Source: Olavius sp. associated proteobacterium Delta 1
GTDB taxonomy: Bacteria > Desulfobacterota > Desulfobacteria > Desulfobacterales > JAFDCJ01
DNA length: 64,000 nucleotides
Assembly (NCBI GenBank): GCA_902749685.1
Contig: CACVKW010000228.1
Span: 62,001 to 126,000 of the forward strand
Direction: 5' to 3'
The notes beneath the pieces were generated by a model. It ran no database searches and was not told where the DNA came from. It saw nothing but the letters and a program-made list of their open reading frames with translations. Position 1 is the stretch's first letter. The number at the start of each line of letters is the position of its first letter. Below are positions 19,368 through 27,032 of this stretch, piece after piece. A program made the position numbers and the translations under genes.

Positions 19368-19871
19368 CTAATCCATTACATGTTTCACCAGATGTCCCAG
19401 CTCGGGAAAAATCAGTTCCCGGCAGGCAAGCTTGCAGGCATTCAGGCTGCCCGGCATGCAAAACACAACGGTATCTTCGACCACCCCGGCCGTGGCGCGC
19501 GATAAAAATGCGGCCGATCCAATCTCGTCAAAGCTCAGCTTGGCAAACAGGGGGCCGAAACCGGTCAGCGTTTTGGCAAACATCGGATTCAGCGCCTCGA
19601 TCGTCACATCCTTTTTGGTTATGCCGGTGCCGCCGTTCATCAGAATCACTTGGGGTCGCTCGTCTCGGATGACATCTCGTACCGTTGAGGCTATTAATTC
19701 GGCATCGTCTGTAACGACTTGATGATAAATTATGTCATGCCCTTCTTTTTGGGCCTGTTCATTGATCCAGTTGCCGCTGCCATCATCCACCAGGGCCCGG
19801 GTCGTCGAAACGGTAATGATCCCGATAGAAACCTTGCGGGGGGCGTGTTTTTTATGTTCATGAGTTCCCAT
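19368..19871 (-). CDS. moaB: Molybdenum cofactor biosynthesis protein MoaB/MogA family
   Basis: 167 residues. The family motif GGTGITKKDVTIEAL is intact, as are VSIGIITVST near the N-terminus and the MPGSLNACKLACREL region near the C-terminus. These proteins adenylylate molybdopterin before molybdate insertion. Three other Moco genes lie within 2.2 kb on the opposite strand, divergently from this gene, which supports the role. Length and hexameric MoaB-type C-terminus fit MoaB better than the longer MogA. Confidence 0.9.
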   Translation of the reverse strand: MGTHEHKKHAPRKVSIGIITVSTTRALVDDGSGNWINEQAQKEGHDIIYHQVVTDDAELIASTVRDVIRDERPQVILMNGGTGITKKDVTIEALNPMFAKTLTGFGPLFAKLSFDEIGSAAFLSRATAGVVEDTVVFCMPGSLNACKLACRELIFPELGHLVKHVMD

Positions 19872-20129
19872 AATTGTCCTTTGTCATCTGTCTTTTGTTG
19901 TTTATATCATGTCTTATCCTAGCATCAAGATCCATACCATAAAAATTTCAAGCACCAAAACCCAAATTTCAACTGATTTAAATTTTGCTTTGTCGTTACG
20001 CTGATTCTCCCCTAGTTTATCTTGATTTTGCCGATCATTTTTTCTATGTTGGTGCTCTAAAGATCAGCAGAAAATAGTCCTCTAATTTAAAGAACTTAAA
20101 TTATGCGTTTCATAAATGAATGAGTATTA

Positions 20130-20744
20130 ATGATGACCCATCCCTGTACCGGTGTGATATTATCCGGCGGTTTGAGCACCCGCTTTAACGGCCAGAACAA
20201 AGCCTTTATCAGTGTTGGCGGAAAGCGCATACTGGATCGTCTATATTCAATTTTTTCAGATCTGTTTGATGAAATCATTTTGGTGACCAACGACCCCATG
20301 CAGTTCGTTGAATGGGATTTAACGATTGTCACGGATATTTTCCCGGTTCGAAGCTCACTGACAGGAATCCATGCCGGTCTTTTTTACATGAAGAATCAGT
20401 TCGCATTTTTCTCGGCCTGCGACACCCCCTTTTTAGAAAAAGGTATGGTTGAAGTTCTGCTCGAAAATATTGACAGAAATATAGACATCATCATGCCCGA
20501 AACCTCGGCCGGAATGGAGCCACTCTGTGCAATCTACTCAAAACGCTGTCTGAATACAGCTGAAAATCATATCAAGCAAAACAAATTCAAAATTCAGCGG
20601 GCACTGCGTAATCATCGACTGAAAAAGATTTCGGAAACAGTACTGCGCTCAAAAGATCCGGCGCTGACATCATTTTTTAACATCAACACACCGGAAGATC
20701 TGGCAACGGCGGAGAAGATAGCGGCTGGGGGCAGAGGGCATTGA
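20130..20744 (+). CDS. mobA: Molybdenum cofactor guanylyltransferase, MobA family
   Basis: 204 residues. The nucleotidyltransferase signature is LSGGLSTRFNGQNKAF (L-x-G-G-x-S-x-R-x-x-x-x-x-K). The metal site DIFPVRSSLTGIHAGL and ACDTPFL are also present. It would attach GMP to Mo-molybdopterin to give the bis-MGD cofactor used by formate dehydrogenases and similar enzymes. It is the first of three Moco genes on the plus strand. Two adjacent ATG codons (20130 and 20133) are possible starts; neither has a strong ribosome site. Related molybdenum-independent nucleotidyltransferases exist but the context favours MobA. Confidence 0.88.
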   Translation: MMTHPCTGVILSGGLSTRFNGQNKAFISVGGKRILDRLYSIFSDLFDEIILVTNDPMQFVEWDLTIVTDIFPVRSSLTGIHAGLFYMKNQFAFFSACDTPFLEKGMVEVLLENIDRNIDIIMPETSAGMEPLCAIYSKRCLNTAENHIKQNKFKIQRALRNHRLKKISETVLRSKDPALTSFFNINTPEDLATAEKIAAGGRGH

Positions 20745-20754
20745 GCATAGCGCA

Positions 20755-20900
20755 GGGGGGTACTGGATTTAAAAGACAGGCGTAAGGCTCAAGGCGCGCG
20801 GCTCCCGGTATTTTGTCGCCGGGTACTGGAATCTCGGTGCTGGCATCTGGATACTGGTCTCGAGCTCCTCTGCGTGCCGCGACGTAGCCCGGATAGCGAA
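20755..20900. repeat. CTGG-rich low-complexity repeat stretch
   Basis: Short units of the type TACTGGAATCTCGGTGCTGG occur directly after mobA. The same style of sequence occurs after mltA (about 23440-23492) and, in the other orientation, inside dsrN (about 27665-27785). It appears to be a dispersed repeat family of this genome. Confidence 0.6.
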
Positions 20901-20941
20901 GGCGGGTTTTCTTGACCTCTGAAAAGAAAGGTCACTCGAAT

Positions 20942-21301
20942 ATGGATACCAATAAAATGATGCAAGATATAAAAAGTCACCCGGACTTCGACAGGGTCGG
21001 CATGGTTCTTTGTCATAACGGGGTGGTGCGGGCGACTTCTCGCGATGGCCGTAAAGTCAGCGGGCTGCGAGTTGCCGCCGATCATGAAAAACTGAGGCAG
21101 ATCTTAGCGGAGCAGAAACAAACACCCGGCATTCTGGACATCCGGGTTGAAATTGCCGAAGACCGGGATCTTGCCGTTGGAGACGACGTCATGCTGCTGC
21201 TGGTGGCGGGCGATATTCGGGAAAATGTTATTGCCGTATTAACCGAAACCCTCAATCTCATCAAGTCAACGGTAACGACAAAAACAGAATATTACGTATA
21301 A
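20942..21301 (+). CDS. MoaE-like protein (molybdopterin synthase large subunit family)
   Basis: 119 residues from the ATG at 20942, which has AAAGG ten bases upstream; an earlier TTG would add ten residues. The core VGMVLCHNGVVRATSRDGRKV, then DHEKLRQILAEQ and VGDDVMLLLVAGDIRENVI, follows the MoaE pattern. MoaE with MoaD adds the dithiolene sulfurs to precursor Z. The sequence is diverged and short compared with the roughly 150 residues of standard MoaE, lacking the usual C-terminal lysine-rich tail, so catalytic competence is uncertain. No moaD is nearby. It lies between mobA and moaC. Confidence 0.7.
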   Translation: MDTNKMMQDIKSHPDFDRVGMVLCHNGVVRATSRDGRKVSGLRVAADHEKLRQILAEQKQTPGILDIRVEIAEDRDLAVGDDVMLLLVAGDIRENVIAVLTETLNLIKSTVTTKTEYYV

Positions 21302-21316
21302 TACAGGTTGAGCGGT

Positions 21317-21405
21317 TCAGGGTTGCTCCTCCAACCAGTTTGTGTCGGTTGGGTTGAGTAACGAAACCCAACATTGGGAATCGGGTTCAACCCAACCTGC
21401 CAGAT
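21317..21405. repeat. GTTGGGTT/AACCCAAC inverted repeat element
   Basis: GGTTGGGTTGAGTAACGAAACCCAAC forms a hairpin, followed by a second GGGTTCAACCCAACC palindrome. It lies between the moaE-like gene and moaC. Similar GTTGGGTT palindromes are common dispersed elements in bacterial genomes. Confidence 0.5.
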
Positions 21406-21473
21406 ATCGATTTTTTCAGGCACTGTTTAAGAAATTCTTACAATTTTAAATTCCAAGAGATAAGATCGATGAA

Positions 21474-21525
21474 GCGAAGCGACTTCCACAAATATTCAAT
21501 ATTCAATATACATTATTCAATTCTT
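21474..21525. repeat. Dispersed GCGAAGCGACTTCCACAAATATTCA repeat, copy 1
   Basis: GCGAAGCGACTTCCACAAAT followed by ATTCAATATTCA-type tandem units, just upstream of moaC. The same core and ATTCATTATTCA tail recur at 62881-62930. Confidence 0.65.
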
Positions 21526-21535
21526 GGGGGGCTCC

Positions 21536-22018
21536 ATGTCCAAATTTACGCATATCGATGATAAAGGGCGTGTCAGAATGGTGGATGTTACCGCTAAGCA
21601 ACCCACCGTGCGGGTGGCGGTTGCCGGTGGTGCCGTAATTATGAAACCCGAGACCTTAAAATTAATCGGCCATCAAAAAGTCAAAAAGGGCAATGTCCTG
21701 GAAACCGCAAGAATTGCCGGAATCATGGCTGCCAAAAAAACATCCGAGCTCATTCCCATGTGCCATCCCCTGAGTCTCACCCATGTGCAAGTCGATTTTG
21801 AGCCGGATGAGACCAACCAGTGTATCGAAATCGAAGCGTCGGTACGCACGATCGATCAAACCGGTGTTGAAATGGAAGCCCTGACGGCCGTGTCGGTGGC
21901 GGCTTTGACGATTTATGACATGTGCAAATCATATGACCGTGGGATGACGATTTCAGATATCCGGCTGCTCGAAAAATCGGGCGGCAAAAGCGGTACTTAT
22001 AAAAGACAGCCAGATTAA
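21536..22018 (+). CDS. moaC: Cyclic pyranopterin monophosphate synthase MoaC
   Basis: 160 residues. The start ATG at 21536 opens the usual [17 protein letters not shown], with a G-run just upstream. The catalytic region has [18 protein letters not shown], and the C-terminal [21 protein letters not shown] carries the conserved Lys that acts with it. The enzyme converts the MoaA product to cyclic pyranopterin monophosphate, an early step of molybdenum-cofactor synthesis. Length is normal. MoaA is not in the window. The gene is followed by a palindromic repeat and then mltA. Confidence 0.95.
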   Translation: MSKFTHIDDKGRVRMVDVTAKQPTVRVAVAGGAVIMKPETLKLIGHQKVKKGNVLETARIAGIMAAKKTSELIPMCHPLSLTHVQVDFEPDETNQCIEIEASVRTIDQTGVEMEALTAVSVAALTIYDMCKSYDRGMTISDIRLLEKSGGKSGTYKRQPD

Positions 22019-22054
22019 TAGACGGAATCCTAGCAGTCTATATGCTTTAAATAA

Positions 22055-22155
22055 GCCACGAATGAACACGAATTTTCACGAAATATATTTTCGATTAAAA
22101 ATTAAATGTATTTCCATATTCCAAGAATTCGTGGTTATTCGTGTGAATTCGTGGC
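22055..22155. repeat. GCCACGAATT...AATTCGTGGC palindromic element, copy 1
   Basis: About 101 bases with long imperfect inverted ends: GCCACGAATGAACACGAATT at the left and GTGTGAATTCGTGGC at the right. Related elements lie at 25903-25990 and 39115-39210, each in an intergenic space after a plus-strand gene. Confidence 0.85.
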
Positions 22156-22218
22156 TAAAATTTTCTTTAAAGGAAACCATATAGGAAAAATCAATTATTT
22201 AGGAAGAAACATTCACGT

Positions 22219-23436
22219 ATGAAATTAAAATACATATCGTTTATCTTAGCTATCGTGGTTTGCACCGCATTATTGGTAATATGTGTATCCGGTTGCACTC
22301 AGCCCGCCCAGGCACCAGATGAAGAAGCTGTGATGGAACCGATTTCGAACCGGTCATCCCCGGAGTTTACAGACGACATGACCTATGACGGTCTCGCACA
22401 CAGCCTGCAAAAAAGTCTGTCATATCTCCAAAAAATTCCCATCGACCGGCCGTTCGCCTTCGGGAAAGATCGCTATACGACCGAGCACATGATCCGATCT
22501 TTGCAGTATTTTCTGGACTTTGTCCAATCCCGCCCTCCTGCCGACGAGCTGGATAAATTTATCCGGTCCAATTATCTGGTGTATCGTTCCGTCGGCAGAA
22601 ACGGCAAAGGTGAAGTTTTATATACCGGATACTATGAACCTCATTTAAGGGGCAGCCTGTCCCGCGGCGCGGACTATCGTTTTCCGATATATGCCCGGCC
22701 GCGCGATTTAATCAGCATCGATCTTTCACTCTTTAGGGAAAAATATGCCGGGGAGAAAATTATCGCCCGCTATACGGATCAAAAAGTGTTGCCCTATTAT
22801 GATCGCAGCGAAATTGATTCCGACGGTGCCCTGGAAGGCAACACGGAAGTTCTGGCCTGGGTTGAGGACCCGGTTGACGTATTTTTCCTGCAGATCCAGG
22901 GTTCCGGCAAGGTATACCTTGATAACGGAGATGTATTAAATGTCCATTATCACACCTCAAACGGCAGACCGTATCGCAGTATCGGTAAGCTGCTGATTGA
23001 TAAAGAAAAAATAACTGTGGAGGAAATGTCTATGCAAAAAATCCGGCAATATCTAACCCATCATCCGGATGAAATCGAGGAGGTGTTCAATTACAATCCC
23101 AGTTACGTATTTTTTAAAATTGAACCGGATGGCCCCCTGGGCAATATCAATGTCAAATTAACGCCGGGCCGTTCGATTGCGCTGGATCGCCGCATTTTCC
23201 CTAAAGCCGCCCTCTGTTTTATCGAAACTGAAATGCCGGTTGTCGACAGTGCCGGACAAATTCAGAGTTGGCAGCGCTTTACCCGTTTCGCGCTGAATCA
23301 GGATACCGGCGGGGCCATTCGAGGACCGGGAAGAGCGGATATTTTCTGGGGAAGCGGGCCCTACGCTGAGATTGCCGCCGGGCATCTTAAACATACCGGG
23401 AAATTATATTTTTTAGTTTTAAAACCGGGGTCTTGA
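22219..23436 (+). CDS. mltA: Membrane-bound lytic murein transglycosylase A
   Basis: 405 residues with a lipoprotein signal ending in VSGC, so probably anchored in the outer membrane. The MltA core is present: TGYYEPHLRGSL, YDRSEIDSDGAL and WVEDPVDVFFLQIQGSG. The 3D-type C-terminal region QDTGGAIRGPGRADIFWGSG contains the catalytic Asp pair of the family. It cleaves peptidoglycan glycan strands to 1,6-anhydromuropeptides. It is separated from moaC and tatB by repeat-bearing gaps, so it is probably transcribed alone. Confidence 0.93.
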   Translation: MKLKYISFILAIVVCTALLVICVSGCTQPAQAPDEEAVMEPISNRSSPEFTDDMTYDGLAHSLQKSLSYLQKIPIDRPFAFGKDRYTTEHMIRSLQYFLDFVQSRPPADELDKFIRSNYLVYRSVGRNGKGEVLYTGYYEPHLRGSLSRGADYRFPIYARPRDLISIDLSLFREKYAGEKIIARYTDQKVLPYYDRSEIDSDGALEGNTEVLAWVEDPVDVFFLQIQGSGKVYLDNGDVLNVHYHTSNGRPYRSIGKLLIDKEKITVEEMSMQKIRQYLTHHPDEIEEVFNYNPSYVFFKIEPDGPLGNINVKLTPGRSIALDRRIFPKAALCFIETEMPVVDSAGQIQSWQRFTRFALNQDTGGAIRGPGRADIFWGSGPYAEIAAGHLKHTGKLYFLVLKPGS

Positions 23437-23795
23437 TTCCGGTCACTGGCGACTGGTTGCTGGTCGCCGGATACCTGTCACTGCGTCACTGGATTTAAAA
23501 TCGATGGCAATCGATCGAATGAAAAAATATTATGCGGTACTACCAACGAACCGTGTTCGTTAGCCTTGACACAGAGCCCCGAAACAAGTACTTAAACAGA
23601 TCTTTCATTTTTCTCTATGTTAAAGCAGCTGATATGAAATATAGAGATAAGACCCAAAAAATATGCGCAGCATACGGTAATTAAGCCGCTGGCGCTTTGG
23701 TCTAATAAGTTTTTTCAGTTCATCAAAACAATCTGCAACCCTGGATGGGCTATTTTTCAGGGTGGATTATTTAGCGGAATAATTAGGAGTGACAT
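23437..23795. other. Intergenic region with CTGG repeat and weak promoter
   Basis: Bases 23440-23492 hold CTGG-rich repeat units like those at 20755-20900. Farther on, TTGACA at 23567-23572 with a 17-base spacer to TACTTA could be a weak sigma-70-type promoter for the tat genes. The tatB ribosome site AGGAG lies 6 bases before its ATG. The rest holds nothing recognisable. Confidence 0.4.
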
Positions 23796-24272
23796 ATGTT
23801 TGGCATCGGCATGCCTGAAATGCTTTTGATCCTGGCCATCGCATTAATCGTCATCGGCCCTAAAAAATTGCCGGATCTGGCTAAATCGTTAGGCCGCGCA
23901 ATGCGGGAGTTTAAAAAGGCGACCAATGAGTTTAAGGAAACCATGCATATCGACAGTGAACTGGCGGGGGTAAAAAATGCCTTTAATGACATCAGTGATG
24001 ATGTCAAAGAGGCGGTTGATCTGGAAATCGAGCCTGAAAAGAAAATAGACGATCCGCCCCGGACCGACCCTGCTGACGATGAAAAGAGTGACGCGAAAAA
24101 TGAGACATCCGAATCAGATGATATCGATAATTTAAAAAATCTAAAACACGCCTTTGATAATCTGGATCCGAATTCGAAATCGTCTGCCAACGATGAAACC
24201 ACGCCGGACGATAAATCTCCCGCCGAGCAAGACCCAAAAGATAAGCCAAAAGGACCTGTTGACGATGCATGA
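23796..24272 (+). CDS. tatB: Sec-independent protein translocase subunit, TatA/TatB family
   Basis: 158 residues. A single N-terminal membrane helix ([17 protein letters not shown]) is followed by the [20 protein letters not shown] amphipathic helix and a long acidic, disordered tail. The Glu in MPE at the membrane start and the long tail favour TatB over TatA, though in this lineage one protein may serve both roles. AGGAG six bases upstream fixes the start. It overlaps tatC by 8 bases. The pair exports folded, cofactor-bearing proteins with twin-arginine signals, which suits the Moco genes just upstream. Confidence 0.9.
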   Translation: MFGIGMPEMLLILAIALIVIGPKKLPDLAKSLGRAMREFKKATNEFKETMHIDSELAGVKNAFNDISDDVKEAVDLEIEPEKKIDDPPRTDPADDEKSDAKNETSESDDIDNLKNLKHAFDNLDPNSKSSANDETTPDDKSPAEQDPKDKPKGPVDDA

Positions 24273-25020
24273 GGATGAGAAACTCCCCTTTACCTCGCAC
24301 CTGGAAGAATTGCGCAAGCGACTGATCACCGCTTTTATCGCTGTCGGGGTAGGATTTGTGATTGCTTTTGGTTTTAAAGAGCGATTGTTTAATATCCTGG
24401 TCCAACCCCTCACAAAAGTCATGGAAGAAGGGGAAACGCTGATATACACCGGGCTTCCGGAAGCTTTTTTCACCTACCTAAAAGTGGCGTTCCTCACCGG
24501 CCTGATGGTGGCCAGCCCGATAATATTGTATCAATTCTGGATGTTTGTGGCCCCGGGATTGTATAAAAATGAACGTCGCATGATGGTACCCATTGTTATC
24601 CTTTCATCATTCTTTTTTATCGGCGGTGCACTGTTTGGCTATTTTGTCGTGTTTCCCTGGGGATTTAAATTTTTTCTGGGTTTTGCCACCGATACCATCA
24701 GACCGCTTCCTTCCATGAAAGAATATTTTGGTTTCTCGGCCAAACTTCTGCTGGCCTTTGGTCTGGTATTTGAGCTTCCGCTGGTTTTAACCTTCATGGC
24801 CAAGTTGGGGATTGTTTCGGTAGAATTTCTGAAAAAAAACCGCAAATACGCCTTGCTATTATTTTTTGCCGGTGCCGCCATCCTGACGCCACCGGATGTC
24901 ATCACCCAGGTTATGATGGCGCTGCCGTTAATGGTCCTCTATGAAATCAGCATCATCGGCGCCAAAATATTCGGCAAGAAAAAAGCAGAGCCAAAAGAGG
25001 CTGAACAAGAGGCCGGTTAA
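24265..25020 (+). CDS. tatC: Sec-independent protein translocase subunit TatC
   Basis: 251 residues from the ATG at 24265, which overlaps the end of tatB and opens the standard [14 protein letters not shown] motif with the conserved Glu. Six membrane helices are visible. The FxYF-like region [11 protein letters not shown] and the later [21 protein letters not shown] complete the family pattern. TatC recognises the twin-arginine signal peptide. AAAAGGA upstream, inside tatB, is its likely ribosome site. No further tat gene follows. Confidence 0.95.
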   Translation: MHEDEKLPFTSHLEELRKRLITAFIAVGVGFVIAFGFKERLFNILVQPLTKVMEEGETLIYTGLPEAFFTYLKVAFLTGLMVASPIILYQFWMFVAPGLYKNERRMMVPIVILSSFFFIGGALFGYFVVFPWGFKFFLGFATDTIRPLPSMKEYFGFSAKLLLAFGLVFELPLVLTFMAKLGIVSVEFLKKNRKYALLLFFAGAAILTPPDVITQVMMALPLMVLYEISIIGAKIFGKKKAEPKEAEQEAG

Positions 25021-25217
25021 ATAATATCAGATAAATATAGAATACTGACCCCAAGGACCAGGTTTTCAGTGCTGGAGATACTTATTGTAAACTTTTTTAA
25101 ACTCGGAATCGTCTACTCAGATGACGGGTCAAACGCATTGGCTGGGACGTCGCTTTAATAGATGAAAAATAAAATTATATCGGTCGGTTAGGTGTTTTCA
25201 TAATATGGAGTTTGGCA

Positions 25218-25246
25218 TTGACAGAATTGCATTAAGCTGATAATCT
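25218..25246 (+). promoter_or_regulatory. Sigma-70-type promoter of the cytochrome c3 gene
   Basis: A perfect TTGACA (25218-25223), 17-base spacer and TAATCT (25241-25246) lie 65 bases upstream of the cytochrome ATG. Spacing and both hexamers are close to consensus. The region between tatC and this point holds nothing else recognisable. Confidence 0.65.
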
Positions 25247-25310
25247 TATTTTCTTAATCATTAATCAGGGGAGCTAAAATATAAATGCATAAAGGAGGGG
25301 CAGGAGGATT

Positions 25311-25814
25311 ATGATTAAAAAGCGTTTATTGACAACTGTGATTATTGGAGTAGCTATCTTATTTATCGCTGCAGGCATTTATGCGAAAATAGTGCCGGAT
25401 ATTATCGAGCTGAATGATCCGGCCTATGCAAAGCACAAAAAAGGTATTGTCAAGTTTACTCATGGAAAACATCAATCCGAATACGCCAAAGAATACCCCG
25501 AGTTTTATAAAAACAATTGCGGTGAATGTCACCATGATAAAGACAATAAGCCTCTGACAGGGCTCAAAGAAGGAGACGACGTTGAAAAGTGCATCGAATG
25601 CCACAAGATTCCTAGTGAAGTTCCCAAAAAATTAAAGAAGGAATGGAGAAAGAAGAAAATTTCCAAAGATGAAAAAAAGAAAAAGAAGATGGAGTATCAC
25701 GCTGAAGCCTTTCACGAAAATTGCAGAGGTTGCCACAAAAAATTTAACAAAAAATACAAACCCAAAAAGGCCCCGACCACCTGCGCCAAGTGCCACCCAA
25801 AAAAGAAAAAATAG
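25311..25814 (+). CDS. Tetrahaem cytochrome c3 family protein (class III)
   Basis: 167 residues with an N-terminal hydrophobic export segment. Four CxxCH haem sites are at Cys70, 94, 138 and 158. The FTHGKH motif (His51, His54) and the His after the first site (CHH, 75) are the class III axial ligands, giving bis-His haems. Such proteins shuttle electrons between periplasmic hydrogenases or formate dehydrogenases and membrane complexes. Odd features are a very lysine-rich insert (about 106-127) between haems 2 and 3 and a KKKK end, making it strongly basic and larger than classical c3. A ribosome site GGAGG lies just upstream and a strong terminator follows. Confidence 0.92.
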   Translation: MIKKRLLTTVIIGVAILFIAAGIYAKIVPDIIELNDPAYAKHKKGIVKFTHGKHQSEYAKEYPEFYKNNCGECHHDKDNKPLTGLKEGDDVEKCIECHKIPSEVPKKLKKEWRKKKISKDEKKKKKMEYHAEAFHENCRGCHKKFNKKYKPKKAPTTCAKCHPKKKK

Positions 25815-25844
25815 AAATATAAGCCACATCCGGTCAAATTGAAA

Positions 25845-25880
25845 AAGGGGTAAGCATCCTGATCGAGCTTACCCCTTATT
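25845..25880 (+). terminator. Rho-independent terminator after cytochrome c3
   Basis: A perfect 11-bp stem AAGGGGTAAGC/GCTTACCCCTT (25845-25855 with 25867-25877) closes an 11-base loop and is followed by ATTTATT. It lies 30 bases after the stop codon. Confidence 0.8.
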
Positions 25881-25902
25881 TATTGGTAGATATTTAAAAA
25901 TA

Positions 25903-25990
25903 GCCACGAATTAACACGAATGTTTTTTTCTTTTATTTTGTATGCGTTGGGGGTGGGAATAATTCGCAGTCATTCGTGTCAATTCGAGTC
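25903..25990. repeat. GCCACGAATT...AATTCG palindromic element, copy 2
   Basis: GCCACGAATTAACACGAATG at the left, and CATTCGTGTCAATTCGAGTC at the right, with a poorly conserved T-rich centre. The right end has decayed (GAGTC for GTGGC). It lies between the convergent cytochrome and methyltransferase genes. Confidence 0.8.
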
Positions 25991-26035
25991 TAACAATATT
26001 TATAAATTAGGATTTTGTTTCATTATGAGATTTTT

Positions 26036-26875
26036 TTAAAACCGCTTCAAAACAACCCCGGACCAACCCAGTTCATTTTCGGTCCACATCTTCCCAAACT
26101 GTAGTTTTTGGTAGACTTTCAACAGGTCATCCAGTTCATGGTCCCGGATACCGGATAAGATTAGAAGGCAGTTTGTGTCTGCCCTCGCATTAATTTGAAA
26201 AAGCATCTTATTCAAACTTGGAAAACGCAAATTGGCTAAAATAACAGAAAACCGCTGACGAATGCCTCCAAGAGATTGCCCTGATACAACGATCCGTTCT
26301 TCAAGTCCATTTACCCGCACATTTTCAGCAGCCTCGATCCGGGCACAGGCATCGATATCAACACCCAAACCGCTTTTTATTCCGCAAAGAATCGCGGTGA
26401 TGAGCAATACACCTGATCCCGTTCCAATATCCAGGACGCTGGTATCGTTTCTCTTATCAACTATTTGACTGCCCAAAAGGGCAAATTCAATTCCTTTAAT
26501 CGCCAGGCGGGTGGTCGGATGATTCCCGGCGCCGAAAGATGCTCCGGACTTAATTTTAACCACCACATCATTCGGTTTGGCACGGTGGTGATGCCCCGGA
26601 GGTTGCAGAACAATATGCTTTGAAATGCGTACCGGTCTGGCAAAGGATCGTTCAAGAAACGTGCTGCCGTATTCATAGGTATAGGTAAGCTCACCAGCAG
26701 CAACCAGATTCCTGATGACAGATTTGATTTGCTTTTTATTTAACTCAAATTTTTCAAATAACCTTTTTGCCAGATTAACCGGCGTTATCTTGGCGGATGA
26801 GGTCGCCACAATGCCGAGAGCCTTCTCACGCACAGAATCAGCATCAACCGTACATTTCTTCGAATCGAATTGCAT
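26036..26875 (-). CDS. PrmA-like SAM-dependent methyltransferase with DsrD-like N-terminal winged helix
   Basis: 279 residues. The C-terminal part has SGASFGAGNHPTTRLAI as in ribosomal protein L11 methyltransferase, SAM motif I VLDIGTGSGVLL, acidic VDIDA and motif IV LANLRFPSL in place of the usual N-P-P-Y-type tetrad, so the substrate is open. The first 85 residues (EKALGIVATSS, VNLAKRLF, KKQIKSVIRNLV, ELTYTYEYGSTFL) resemble DsrD from the same region in order and spacing. It lies 157 bases downstream of dsrN on the same strand and could be part of the dsr transcription unit. A function in sulfite reductase or sirohaem modification is only a guess. Confidence 0.75.
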   Translation of the reverse strand: MQFDSKKCTVDADSVREKALGIVATSSAKITPVNLAKRLFEKFELNKKQIKSVIRNLVAAGELTYTYEYGSTFLERSFARPVRISKHIVLQPPGHHHRAKPNDVVVKIKSGASFGAGNHPTTRLAIKGIEFALLGSQIVDKRNDTSVLDIGTGSGVLLITAILCGIKSGLGVDIDACARIEAAENVRVNGLEERIVVSGQSLGGIRQRFSVILANLRFPSLNKMLFQINARADTNCLLILSGIRDHELDDLLKVYQKLQFGKMWTENELGWSGVVLKRF

Positions 26876-27032
26876 ATTTGTTATGATACGATTATAAGAA
26901 TCAATTTTTATTACAAGGAAGTTAATTAAAAGTTTAGCTACAAATCGTGAAAATCTTCAAGAATGATGGATACGAGGAATCCGCCGAAATGGCAAATGAT
27001 GTTCTTAAAGCTGTAGCTATACTTTTACAAAG

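Noticed and set aside
25214..25230. Sigma-54 promoter TGGCA...TTGC before cytochrome c3
   Set aside because: The GG-GC distance is 13 rather than 10 bases; an almost perfect sigma-70-type promoter overlaps it.
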